This document shows positions 44,737 through 56,239 of a stretch of DNA of 64,000 nucleotides, piece after piece. Position 1 is the stretch's first letter; every line of letters starts with the position of its first letter. The notes under the pieces were generated by a model. It searched no databases. It was not told where the DNA came from and saw nothing but the letters and a program-made list of their open reading frames with translations. The position numbers were made by a program, and so were the translations under genes. Source of the DNA: Blasia pusilla (taxonomy: Eukaryota > Marchantiophyta > Marchantiopsida > Blasiales); contig CM114275.1 in NCBI GenBank assembly GCA_050084515.1, forward strand, positions 4,712,001 to 4,776,000. Reading direction: 5' to 3'.

Positions 44737-46751
44737 TGTCACATCTTATTTCGACGTAGGTAGAGTTCTATTGCGTCGACAACATAGAGAGTCAACGGGT
44801 TGTTCGAGTGCAACTTCGTCCTGAGATGTCAGATGAGGTTGGCGACAAGTCTGTTGTGTCGGGAACGTGTCGCGATTTCCCTATTTTGGTTTTAGTTCAT
44901 CAGGTGACCCGTTGACCGGGTCAACGGTCACCCGATAACCTGTGCACGCAGGTTCCGGTTGGTAGGGCTATTTTTGGGGGAAGAGCTTTTTGGCTCTTCC
45001 CAAGGTATAAGAGTGAGAGAGATGGCTTTCTCAAACCATCTTTCTCATGTTGAGCCTTAGGAGCGCCTCTCTTGCATAGACATGTGTGGGTGTGTAGGAG
45101 TTAGGGTGCTAGCGTCCATATTCCCTCATAGAAGAAGGTGGATATGGTTCAATATGCCGATGTAGATTCATGAGTGGAGTCTTAGGCCGGGTAAGCCATT
45201 TTCACTACTCTTGATTTTACATGAGAAAGATGTTATGGGGCACTTGGGAATTCGTTGTTTGCAGGTAGGCAAGCGAGTTGTCTGGATCAGGAGCCCCCGC
45301 GGACGCTAGTTGGCGTTGTGTTTGTTGGTTTTCCGTTCGGAAGGCCGTGGGCGGTAGCGCTGTCCGTTTTCTCAGGTTTTTTTTGGTGCAAACTGACTGG
45401 GGACAGTGGCAGAGTGTAGTACGAAGTGGGGCGGCAGGTGTCCGCAAGTGTGTCGTCAACGAGTGAGCGACGAGCATCGAGAAAGAGAAGAGATCAGTTC
45501 TTAGGTCTTGAAGCCGGAGAGATCGTGTTAAGGCAGAAGGTAGTAAAAGGCGCGAGTAGGGGGTTTGCTCATGGTCGGAATAGAGCGGAGCCAAGTAGAG
45601 CAAATGTGCCTAAAGGGGTAGTCGTGGTCGAACGAGGTTGCATTGGGCATGGTAACCATGGTCTGTACGTTGTAGGCGTCTAAGCGGTTAGGAGCTACAT
45701 GGTTGGGTGGAAGTGGTAGGCGGTTACACAGACCAAGGAGATGATGTTATAGTCGTGGAGTTGCGACTACGAGCGAGATGGATTAGCCACACCGAGAGTT
45801 GCCAATGGAGTGGTGGTATGCTGATGCCAACCGGTGGGCCGCATCTGTTGACGGGAGGTTCGACGTATGATCGAGGAGAGTGTCATGTCGCGGAGGTTGC
45901 CACATCACATGGAGGAGTCAGTGTTGACGGTGGAGTAGATGGATGGCGGGCGTGATCAAGTTACCCATTCGAGTCTCTTTTCCCACACTTGTCTTGTGTC
46001 ATTGAGGGTGTGCTGGGTATCGGGTAGTTGTTGGTGGGAGATGGGTGTAGCGATGGTGACAAGTGTAGACTCCTTTCATGTGTAGCATGTTGGTGGATAT
46101 ACGGCGATTTCTGAGTAGGGGTCGCGTGTATGACCCGAGAGTGTTCAGGAGCTTAGGTGAGTTAGGTTGGGAGGCTCATGGTGAGCCCGAGTCTTGAGTG
46201 TGCGTGAGGCCGAGTGTCGTTACAGGATTACCATTAGCGTAGGTGAGCTAGTGAGGAGTGCAAGAGACTCTTGGTGAGTTTGAGTGCTTGAGCAAGTGAG
46301 ACCGAGTTGTCATCACGGCGTTCTTCCAGGGTTTGGAAGAACGGGGTAGTACAAGCAGTGGTAGTGGAGTGGTGTGAAGTATCGAAGGGTTTTGAGTGAG
46401 AAACCATCCCGACTCCCATCCATGGTTGGATCAGCATCACTAGATAGCGGGTCTGGTGACGAGATCGCGGATGGGGACAATGACACGTGGAGAGAGATGG
46501 ACGACATGGGCCACCACGCCATGCATCACTCGGATACGGTAGCCACCATAGATCTAGATGATTTCATCTAGGAGTTGACACGTTGTGTGACTTCCAGGAG
46601 GTACAGACCCCTACAGCGGTTAAACCCTTTTATGGCATGGCAAGGGTTGTTCCAGCACTTGGAGGGTTTGTCAATGGATGACTTCATGGAGTTCCGATCT
46701 CCATACTCTATAGAGATCGATGCGTGGAGGGTGGATTAGGCTCCAGGGTAT

Positions 46752-47255
46752 GTGTACACCAGTGGCCGCGAGGTGTATGATGGGATAGTGAGGGCGGAGA
46801 GGCCTACACCATCAGCCCGGGGACTAGATGGAGAGAATGGCAGTGAGATTGGTGAGGTAGTAGAGACCTCTCGTGGTAGAGGACCACCGAGTTTTTGTCC
46901 TACAGTGGAGTTCTTCCGACATTTGGGGAGGAGCAACCAGGGCGTGCGGACCGACAAGCTCAAGAGTCTACAGGATTTTCAGCGGAGATTGGGTGAGAGT
47001 CTAAGGGAGGTGTTCACACGCATACGACGGTTGATTGTTGCCACATATGGGGTGACTGAGGCGCAGTCAGTGCAGTATTGGTACGGGATGCTGGATGAGG
47101 AGCTATGGAGGAGAGTTTGGGATGCAATGTTGCTTCACACAGAGAAGCCCACATTCAAGGTGGTCTTCGAGTTGTTTGAGTGGGTAGAGCTCAACATGAG
47201 TGAGGAGCAAGTGGTGACCACGGTTTTTCACGGGATTCGACGACTCAACGAGTAG
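46752..47255 (+). pseudogene. Ty3 gag (capsid) fragment in element C
   Basis: A 167-codon frame contains VEFFRHLGRSNQGVRTDKLK, LQDFQRRLGESLREVFTRIR, EAQSVQYWYGMLDEELWRRV and FELFEWVELNM. The helical pattern and FxxxW/QxxW spacing fit a Ty3 gag capsid. Upstream in-frame remnants reach back to about 46400. It ends with a stop just before the nucleocapsid region. In an intact element it would form the particle shell. Confidence 0.65.
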
Positions 47256-47479
47256 GAGTAGACCCAAAGGTGCCCCAACATGTACCAATACCATAGGAGC
47301 GGGAAGGTGGGCCTAGAGAGCAGGGCGGGTATCGTGAGCCAATGTGACATATGTTCATATGTCGATACGAGCCGTAGTTGAGGCTTCCTGTTTCAAATAT
47401 TTCTATATTTGAAACATATGTAGGGCGGGCATTCCGAGACAAAAAAGGGGACCTCCGACCTTGACCACCACCTAAAAGA

Positions 47480-47660
47480 GAGGAAGTTGGCTTGTTGGAC
47501 GTGTGGTGGGTCACATAGGCAGAGGGAGTGCCCACAACATGGGAGAGGGCCACGGGTGCCTCTCATTGCTCGGGAGCCATAGAGGATGGCCCCACCATAT
47601 TTGCAGTGTGATCATTGTCACTAATATGGTCACACTAGGTATGTTATGATCTTTGCCGAG
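47480..47660 (+). pseudogene. Two degenerate zinc knuckles in element C
   Basis: The first reads CWTCGGSHRQREC (about 47494-47532, C-x2-C-x3-H-x4-C). The second reads CDHCH, a stop, YGHTR (about 47609-47642) and lacks its last Cys. It matches the intact CDYCQRYGHTCARC at 16377-16420. These would bind RNA in the nucleocapsid. Confidence 0.6.
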
Positions 47661-48186
47661 AGGTACGTCCAGAGGTAGGCAGACGACTTGGGGGCGAGAG
47701 AGTTGGTGGAGATTGAGTAGTGGGTGATCGTGGTGGTAGAGTGCCATCACCAGTCACAGGAGATGGAGGACGTGCGCCCGATGCAGTGCTCCTTACGCGC
47801 ATCGATCACTTGGAGCAGAGGATTGTTGTCATGACGATGATGCAGTTGCAGATAGGCACGGAGCTGAGAGTAGCTAGTGTGGCACCAGCCTCCACATCTT
47901 ATCGCGATGCTAGTGAGGATTCTATGGGGATAGGATTTATGTGTAGCACGGCTCAGGTTGAGGTTGCTACGATGATGACTCGGGGTGCTGTGAGAGTGAC
48001 CGAGCCATCGAGAGGTGGGGTTGAGATTGACCCATAGGAGGGGATAGTGGACGGCAAGCCAGGGTTCCCCAGTCGTTCACATTGTAGGAGGCATTACATA
48101 CACCGTCGATGGTGCCTCGATGACCGGTAGTACCCACAGGTGGGACATGTGAGATAGGTATATTGGCGTCATGAGGAGTTGGAGAG

Positions 48187-49017
48187 ATGACTCCTATGCC
48201 GGATTGGGAGGAGCCAATGTCGACCATGTTGTTGGAGGTCGCCACCAGGGTGAGCCAGACTCCATTGTTTTCCGCCATGGAGTTGGCGACATTGGGAGTT
48301 AGACCAGCAGAGGTGTTCCGGTTGGCCGCCACGTTGTGTGAGCGTGGAGAGGTGAGTGCCTCTTGTTCAGAGGTAGTTGAGGAGGTGGTGGACTTACCCT
48401 CAGAGTAGGTGCTCATGACGTCCTCCATTGAGTCATGGCATGCGGCGGCAAAGTTGGTAGATATGCCAGCTAGGCAGCGATAGAGCGAGCCATGATCACA
48501 CCAGGTGTGGTGTTGTTGGATAATCAAGCTGGATTTTTTTGCTTGGTTACTCCCACAAGTACGGTGTACCACCCGCAGCGCGTCCTACTTGATTCAGGAG
48601 CGCAACCCTTGATGTTAGGGAAGGCGGCGTGTTTGACGTTGGATTTACAGAAAGGCGACATCGAGCGTTGTCCCTTTCAGATACAGACCTCTATTGGGGG
48701 TGTATCACCCACGCAGTACATGACTTGACAAGAGTTAGTGATTAGTCAGAGCATGAGACGGATAGTGCGATGGTGTGCACTCGGGCAATTACGACACCGG
48801 CAGAGTCATATGATGTGTTGGTAGGGAGTACACGGTGTTGTCTCCTCTAGGTTTCATTCTGGATTTTTGGGAGGAGACAGTTTCTTATTGGCCAAGGTGG
48901 CAATCATGTGATGGATGGATGAGCCATCTACTAGTGGAGTTTGCAAGAGTTAGTGGTGGTCGACCACATGAGGATATGGTGACCACGTTGGGAGCATTCG
49001 TAGGTGGTGTTCGCTGA
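48187..49017 (+). pseudogene. Ty3 retropepsin region in element C
   Basis: The frame 48492-48728 contains PGVVLLDN and the active site RVLLDSGAQPLMLGK, then DIERCPFQIQTSIGG. A stop follows. The next frame (48835-49017) has LSPLGFILDFWEETVSYWPR, matching the 17.6 kb copy. The upstream frame (48187-48408) is the pre-protease linker. Compared with the copy at 17346, it keeps the catalytic Asp but has at least two disruptions. Confidence 0.75.
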
Positions 49018-49390
49018 TCAAGAGGGTTTGGGGAGAGGAGCACACATACGGAAGACATTCCCGTAGCGGATAATCCCACGAAGAGACATGTCAGGGTGGG
49101 TATCTCTTCCCATGTTGCAAAGCTTCTTTATTGTTGTTGGGGACGAGCGTTGAGATGCGTTGGAGTGCATACGAGCTCGTGAGGCATGTGTGGAGCAGTG
49201 TCTATGTTTGGAGCAGGATACGAAAGTGTGAGAGTAATCAACATGGTGGATTGTTGCACTGTGCCAGTATTACGGGGATAACGGAACCTATAGTGCTAGA
49301 TGTGTATAGGATAGGAGATCTTGTCGGATACATATGTGTGTGCTATCTGGAATTAGGGGGACCCAACTGCCAACTAGGGGGTGGTTGTGG

Positions 49391-50165
49391 GGTCTCGATG
49401 TATAGGTGTGAGTTTGTTTGGTTTATAGATGGATCGACCCGTGTGTTGGGAAGATCGGTGTTGTGTGGTGTGTAGATGTGACCAACAATGTGGGTTGTGT
49501 AGCAATGTGTATACGCACGACAATTGTCACATCTTATTTTGATGCAGGTAGAGTTCTATCGCGTTGAAGACATAGAGAGTCATAAGGTTGTCCGGTGCAA
49601 CTTCGTCCGAGATGTCGGATGAGGTTGGCAACACGTCTGTTGTGTCGAAAGCGCTGTTTATGGCTATTTCCCTGTTTTGGTTTTAGTCCGTCAAGTGACC
49701 CGTTCACTAGGTCAACAATCATCCAGTAACTTGTGCACGCAGGTTACCGTTGGTAGGGCTATTTTTGGGGGAAGAGATTTTTTGGCTCTTCACAAGGATA
49801 TATATAAGAGTGAGAGAGATGGCTTTCTCAAGCCATCTTTCTCATGTTGAGCCTTAGGAGTGCCTCTCTTGCATAGACGTGTGCGGGTGTATAGGAGTTA
49901 AGGTGCTAGCATCCAAATTTCCTCATAGTAGAGGATGGATGTGGTTTGATATGCCGTTGTAGATTCATGAGTGGAGTTTTAGGCCGGGTGAGCTATTTTT
50001 ACTACTCTTGATTTTGTTGGTCTCGGTGTATATATGTGAGTTTGTTTGGTTTATAGATGGATCGATCCGTGTGTAGGGAAGATCGGTGTTATAAAGATAG
50101 GTGTTGTGTGGTATGTAGATATGACCAGCAATGTGGGTTGTGTAGCGATGTGTATGCGCACAACA
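49391..50165 (+). mobile_element. Right end of element C: segments B1, A2 and B2
   Basis: B1 (49391-49522) and B2 (50019-50165) share GGTCTCG.TGTATA, TGTGAGTTTGTTTGGTTTAT, GATGGATCGA and AGCGATGTGTATGCGCACAACA, with small differences. A2 (49525-50018) matches A1 (44737-45218) throughout. B1 follows a purine-rich tract and ends GCACGACA before AT and TGTCACATC. Confidence 0.85.
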
Positions 50166-53100
50166 GAGTAGTTGAGCAATCTCACATAGGATTGTAACTC
50201 ATCACCTTTAAAACACTTGTTAGCCCCTTGGCTACCAAGGTGGTACAAGCGGTGGCTAGGGATAAGATATCCATGGACTTCTTGGGATGTGATGTAAGTA
50301 TATCGAGAGATGGTAACCACAAAATTTGACATGATGCACAATAAAGTATCATTGATATTAACAAGGTTACATAGTAGTAACTATCCCCTACGTTGAAGAG
50401 TCCTATTGTGGTCATGATCAATATTTGGGATCCAAATACTAGACCTACGGTGATAGGAGGAGAGCGGTGTCAGGTAGATCCATTCCTAAGAAGTCACAAC
50501 ACTTGTTTTGCATTCACTATGCATGATTTAGGTATGTTGAATGGTCCAAGGTTCTATATTGAGTTGTCTAGTGACATATCAATATTTTGATAATCCCACA
50601 AGTACAATGACGTAGAGATGGCTTTGATTTAAAGTAGGAGCCATAACATATTTGAAGTAGGACTAGTGAAGATGTTGTATGGAGAGTATGCATTTGTCAC
50701 AATCATGCCTACCAAGAAGGATGCATGTGCAACTAGATAGATTGAAAGATGTTTGGAGACTACCAACATATCAATCGGTAGACAAAATCCAATAGGTATG
50801 TGATACCCACTCATGAGGAGATCTTTAATACTATCAGGCCTGCAAAGGTCTTCACTTTATTAGATCTTCGAGTCAAATACCATTGGCTATGTGTTAGAGT
50901 CAAGGATAGTCAAAAAATGATATTTTTGAGCATTGATTCTCACAAGAATTAATGTTTGTACCATTGGAGATTCTCACCAGTTTAGTTAAATAACATCCTA
51001 GCAAAGCTCTAGGAGTTATGAATAGGATTTTTGCAAGTTTGGATTTTGCTAGGTATTAAATTGATAACATCGTAATCTTCAACACCTTGGTTGAGGAGCA
51101 TGAGAGACATCTTGCAAAGATGTTTCAACCATTGCAATTATATGGACTGAAGCTACATCTAGGAAAGTGCAAATTCTTCTATGAGAAAATTCAGTATTTG
51201 AGTCATACAGTATATGTAGATGGACTTGGTGTTCAATAGACAAAGTTAGAGGCTATCTCACGCATTCTCGCCTTACATATATGAGTCAAGTTCATTCATT
51301 TGTGGAATTGGGGAACTTCTATCGATAGTATGTCAAGGGATTCAATATGATTACGAAGCCTCTAACCTTACGAATAAATATGAATGATAAATGGTAGCGG
51401 GAGGATGAGCAAAAGAGAGCATTTCAACTACTCATGGACATATTGACGTCTGCACCTATCTTTAGGATGTATCATTTTGTATTGTATAGGGATTGGATTA
51501 TGTTGGGACTTGCAGCGATGTTATGCTCACCCAACATAATGATGAGGATAGAGAGTTTCTAGAGGCTTATGCTAGTTGCTCAAACAATGTTGCAAACACA
51601 AAGTACAACTCGTATAATAGTGAGTGTTTAGTTGCAGTGTGGATTGTCACATATTTTGGATGTAACTTGTTTGATAATCCGTTTACTCTTATCATTGATC
51701 ACCAATCACCCAAATGGTTAACGAATTCCAACAAGCTTACAAGGAGGTTTGCCATATGGGATCTATTATTATAGGATTATGATGCACAAGTGGTACATCA
51801 ACTTGAGAGACCCAACCATGATGTCAATGGGTTAAGTTGTCCCCCATACTTAATGCAACAAGATATAAGTAGAACTCATTGGCATGGTGAGAGTTACGAT
51901 CATGAGGAGATAGTGTTCGGATAACATAAGCCTATTTGGGCTTTTGGCCATGAAGAGTTATATTGCATGGACTTCAACAATAAGGTGAAACGGAGAGTCC
52001 TTAGATCCATAGGGTAGTGAGGAGGCGACAAGTGGCGGAGATGTCCATAAGGATGAGGTAGTCTTGGAGTACCTACATACTCATATCATATACGCACAAT
52101 AGATATTACAGAGTGGGATCAGATCCTACAACGAGACAGATGGTTCAATTAGGAGGGGACATATATGCATGTTTTACGAGTTTGGGGGGATGGTAGAGTA
52201 CAAATAGTGTCTTATCCTTTGTAGAGAGTGTGATTATTGTAGCATGCAAACAAGGAGTGGATTAGACATATAGCTTTCTCTAGATAAAGTATTTGTGGTG
52301 AAGTATGTAGATACATGTACAACATTTTAACACCAAATGCAAGGTGTAGGATTGGGTACGAGCATAGTTCAATGCTCCAACTCCATAGTTACATCGACTA
52401 TCAAGCATGGGTTTAGGTTATTGATGGAGTTTGGATTTTGTAAGGCCTTTACCATTGACAAAGCATTGTAGTTGATATATAATGGTGATGGTTTGTCATT
52501 TAAAGTGAATTGAGTTGTTCATATTTTTTGAAAAAGGAACTCAATGATTTTTAGATTGAGTGTTAAGTCAACATGGCGCACTAATGAAGCTATTGAAGTT
52601 ATTGAGTTCTATGGGGAGTTTGAAGCCTTGTGTGATTAGTTGCTAATCTAAAATGACATCTTCTTACGAGATCATGTTGAGGTGATTGGGCTAGCGGAGC
52701 GAGTCGTCCAATAGTGAATAAGGGTTTGCACAAGAATGGCTTGCACATAGGTCATGTAGGTAGGGGATTGAGACCTCTTGTTTTTGTGGTAGACGATGGG
52801 ATAGAGCTTTAGTATACAAACATCCTTGGCATCCTTTTCACTTTTTTTTGCTCTCTCGATGAGAACTCAACTTACCTACAACTATTTGTGTCTATGTTGG
52901 TGTGATATTGAACCTCAATGATCTTGATGTGTAGATGTGAGCATTTTCTCAATTGCCTAAGATCTAGATGTTTCAAAGAGTTCAGCTCATAATGTTTGAG
53001 AATTTTGCTATTACACAATATTCGAACATGTTGAGGTATGTGACTATTGAGGGAGGAGGCTATCAATTGATAATCCTAAGGTTTGATTGGGGAGACTATA

Positions 53101-53870
53101 TCTACTTACAACATATGAAACCTCGGGTGCTGGATGTCACATCCGAGGGGGATCCTCTCCCTCACTACTCGCTTAAATCCATGAACAAGGGATTAACCGT
53201 AATATGTGTACATGTTTGGCCATGTTTCAAGTTTGAGCTAAAGAACCATTCACAATGGACCTGTAGGAAATAACCAACATGCTCAAATATAGGCAAGCAA
53301 TTTCCAGATTGGTTAAGGCTTGGGAACAAGGCTTCTTAAGAAGACGATATGCACTCAAGAAGACTAAGAAGACGATATGTATTGATTAGCGTTTGGCGGT
53401 CTTTCAACTATCTATAGAATGCGCAACTAGTTGGATCTTTGAGACTCAACCCAAGAATTTCCTTGCAAACCTCAAGGTCTGGAGTGTTATGTGTAAGAAA
53501 CTGCTAAAGAAGCATAATTGGTGGGATACGACTATCATAGTCATAGACCACCATGGAGAACAAAATTTTGCAATGAGAGAATGAGTGGAGGCTGGTCCCA
53601 TTCTCAATTATATAGGATATGTACAACCAAACCTAACCCTAATCATAATCCTAGTCTTGAGTTAGACTAACTGTGATTAACTCACCCTAGGAAAGATAAT
53701 CGCGCTTAATTGACTAACCAAGATTAAGCTTCCCTACTTCATGTGAGTACCAAATGTAGCAGTTTGGATCTCCGATGAGTTTGACTATAACTCGGTCTTC
53801 AATATTATGCGGTGAGGGAAGGATGAGTAGAAGTTGAACTCTATGATGCCCAACCACAAATTAGGAGGAT
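50166..53870 (+). pseudogene. Ty3/gypsy element D: methyltransferase tail, RT, RNase H, integrase
   Basis: The order along the plus strand is as follows. Methyltransferase tail 50166-50390. Protease-RT linker 50393-50590 (CFAFTMHDLGMLNGP, IELSSDISIF). RT 50600-51260 (VFTLLDLRVKYHWL, LYGLKLHLGKCKFFYEKIQY). Its catalytic YxDD near 51052-51066 is broken to Y, stop, IDN. RNase H 51350-51850 (YNSECLVAVW, LIIDHQSPKWL). Integrase zinc region about 52150-52420 and core remnants to 52970. Integrase C-terminus 52968-53133 (GDYIYLQH). Then an unrecognised module, 53150-53580. Many stops make it dead. It is the only copy here showing the methyltransferase tail joined to RT with integrase still downstream. 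Confidence 0.8.
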
Positions 53871-54597
53871 GATTGAAGATATTTTGGTATATGACCTCCT
53901 ACGTGTGTAGATTCCATGAGTAAGTATGATTTCTTATGTTGATGTATATATGGATGATGATAGCGCTAGCGATGTGTATGTGCATGAAAATTATCACATC
54001 TTCATGCGACATATTTGGGGAGGTCAAATATTGGTCTTAAGAGGTCGAGGATGATTTGTTATGAAGAGGGTAATTTGATGTGTAGATTACTTCTTGACCA
54101 AGATAGTGGGATAAGAGTTAAAGTTAAAGTCAACTTTACTTGTAATAGCGAATTTACCTAAAATGGTATATTCCCAAAAATAGCTCCAACTTATGTGTAG
54201 AAACTTACCATTTTAGGTGAGTATCCTTTTAGGAGTACATTTTATTTTACCTTTGAGGGAAGTGCTCTTAACCAACCCACTATCATAGGTTAGGGTTGAG
54301 GAAATCACTTGCTTATATTGGTCATGAAGAAGAGTTTGTTGAAGTGCCTTTTAGAAGTCAAGGAGCTATGGTCTTCCGTGCCTTACGGATAGCCCAAGCC
54401 TATCATTAGGAGAGTGGATTTATATATGTGTGTGAAAGAGAGAGAGTGTGTATGAGTGTATTCTCGAGAGCTTTGGTTTGTGATTTTATTGGATATATTT
54501 TGGTACATGACCGCATATGTTTGTAGATTTCATGAGTGAGTATAGTGTCTTGTATTTATGTGTATGGATGGTGATACCAATGTGTATGCGCACAACA
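53858..54597 (+). mobile_element. Right end of element D: polypurine tract, B1, A2, B2
   Basis: ATTAGGAGGATGATTG at 53858-53873 resembles the polypurine tracts of the other copies. B1 (53874-53990) and B2 (54483-54597) share GATATATTTTGGTA.ATGACC, CATGAGT.AGTAT and AATGTGTATG.GCA. A2 starts TATCACATC at 53992 and runs to about 54482. It is related to 25118-25600. Confidence 0.75.
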
Positions 54598-54936
54598 TAT
54601 AGAAGTTGTAAGTTGCAATTTTGGACACTCACACTTTTTGAGTCATTTGGGAAGCATTCCCAGATCTTAGTTTAAAGTGGTTCCAAGTCTTGTGCATCTT
54701 GCAAGACTCGCAACTTACTCAAAATTAACTCTCAAAGTTCAGAATGGTTGCAAACTAGAGCTAATTTGGATTAGACTTGCAAATTTCTTATTTAATGCAA
54801 ATTGGATTCTCAAATCTAGACTTGCAAAGATATTGCAAATATAAAAAAAGGACTCAAAAAATGAACTCTCCCCTCATACCAAGTAGTTGAATCTTTGATA
54901 TCTTAGAAGTGGGTTATCATAAGCTTTCCAACACCA
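54598..54936. other. Short intergenic stretch
   Basis: AT-rich, with no coding or repeat structure recognised. It separates element D from an inverted solo LTR. Confidence 0.5.
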
Positions 54937-55554
54937 TGTCGTGCGCATACATATTGTTACACAACATACATCATCGCTGGTCACATCTACACCACATAAC
55001 ACCGATCTTCCCCACACACGCGTCGATCCACACATGTACAAAAATCAACTTATACATATACATGGAGATCACACAACAAAAATAAAGAGTAGTAAAAATG
55101 GCACATTCGGCCTAAAACTCCACTTCTCAATCTACATCGGCATATTGAGCCTCGTCCACCCTCTGCTATCAAGGAATCCGGATGCTAGCACCCTAATCCT
55201 ATCTCACACACATACAAGAGAGGTGCTCCAATGGCCCAACATGAGAAATATGGTTTAGGAAAGCCATCTTCCTCTCTTATATAGAGTTGGGAAGAAAAAT
55301 GCTCTTCCCCTAAAAATAGCCTTCCCCTTGGTAACCTACGCGTACAGGTTACCAGAGGCGGATGACATGGTCAACAAGTCACCCGGCTGTGAAAGACCTC
55401 AACATGAAAGTTGTCAGAAACAACGTTCCTAACACAACGGACCTATCCTCAACCTCATCCGTCCTAGTGGAACAAAGTTACACTCAAGATAGTCCGCAGG
55501 CTCCTACGCCCTATCTACGATAGATCTTGGCCTATCGGCTACCCAGATGTGACA
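54937..55554 (-). mobile_element. Solo LTR (A plus B), inverted
   Basis: On the minus strand it starts TGTCACATCTGGG at 55554 and ends GCGCACGACA at 54937, 618 bp. ACCA is present directly on both sides (54933-54936 and 55555-55558). It contains a TATA box (CTCTATATAAGAGAGG) and the AGATGG...CCAT hairpin seen in A1 and A2 of element C. A followed by B is what recombination between A1 and A2 would leave. Confidence 0.8.
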
Positions 55555-55834
55555 ACCATCTTATTCGTCAAAACCGTATCTTGGGTCTAGACTTCTTACC
55601 TCAAAGGTGGAGAACCATCAAATACACGCTTAATCAAATTTCAAGCTACGTTGCAACCTTCTTGGATTCTAACTCTTTGTGGGACTTGAGCTCCTATTAA
55701 ATTCTACGTTATATTTGGTCATGCTCTTCCCGAGGCTCTTCCAAGCCAAATTCGTTATATTTATAATGCCTATTTAGGCTCACTTGTCATACCTTTTAAA
55801 ATAGAACGACGAGTTCCTTTGCGACACTTCGATA

Positions 55835-56207
55835 TGTGAGAAAACAGAAAGTGACGAAATCACTGAAATCTACAAAACTTAGAGATACAAAGTGGCCTAG
55901 TCCGTCTATGCGCTCACAAAAGAGCTTCGATGGAACCTGAACTGGGAGATAACTCAACATACGAGAATGCGCGACCGCTGCAGCTCCCGACTATTTGACT
56001 ACTTGGGAAAACTAGGTTTTACCTATTTTTCTTTGTTTCTATTAATAGAAAAATTTTTCCGGGGTAACGCTATTCGTAAACCACCTACGTCATATTACTA
56101 TGACTCCTGCGACGTCTAAGTCGGAACCATCGATCTAGGCTTCTCCTCATACAAGGGGGCCGATCAGATCAATGGTGCTCAGAGGAGTGGATGTTGAGAA
56201 TCCAACA
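55835..56207 (-). repeat. Copia 3' LTR
   Basis: 373 bp, aligned over its length with 60326-60735 except for the block described there. Its edge beside the polypurine tract is TGTTGGATTC on the minus strand. Confidence 0.9.
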
Positions 56208-56239
56208 CCCCCCCTCAATATCCACTCTCATGTGGACTA

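Larger units (their letters stand above)
44737..50165 (+). mobile_element. Nested Ty3/gypsy element C (gag-protease only)
   Basis: The element starts TGTCACATC at 44737 and ends GCGCACAACA at 50165. GAGT is duplicated on both sides (44733-44736 and 50166-50169). It sits inside the methyltransferase part of an older related element. Terminal layout: A1 44737-45218; internal region; polypurine tract-like AACTAGGGGGTGG near 49366; B1 49391-49522; A2 49525-50018; B2 50019-50165. A1 is not followed by a B copy. Gag, zinc knuckle and protease remnants are present, but RT, RNase H and integrase are absent, so it is non-autonomous or internally deleted. TATA-like sequences lie at about 45004 and 49798 within A. 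Confidence 0.8.

Noticed and set aside
49083-49365. A methyltransferase motif I or integrase segment between the protease and the right end of element C
   Set aside because: Several frames gave weak resemblances, but none showed a consistent motif order.
44737-54597. Classifying the split-repeat family as DIRS/Ngaro-type tyrosine-recombinase elements
   Set aside because: No tyrosine recombinase was seen. The coding parts are Ty3 protease, RT, RNase H and H2C2/DDE-type integrase, and a 4-bp target duplication is present.
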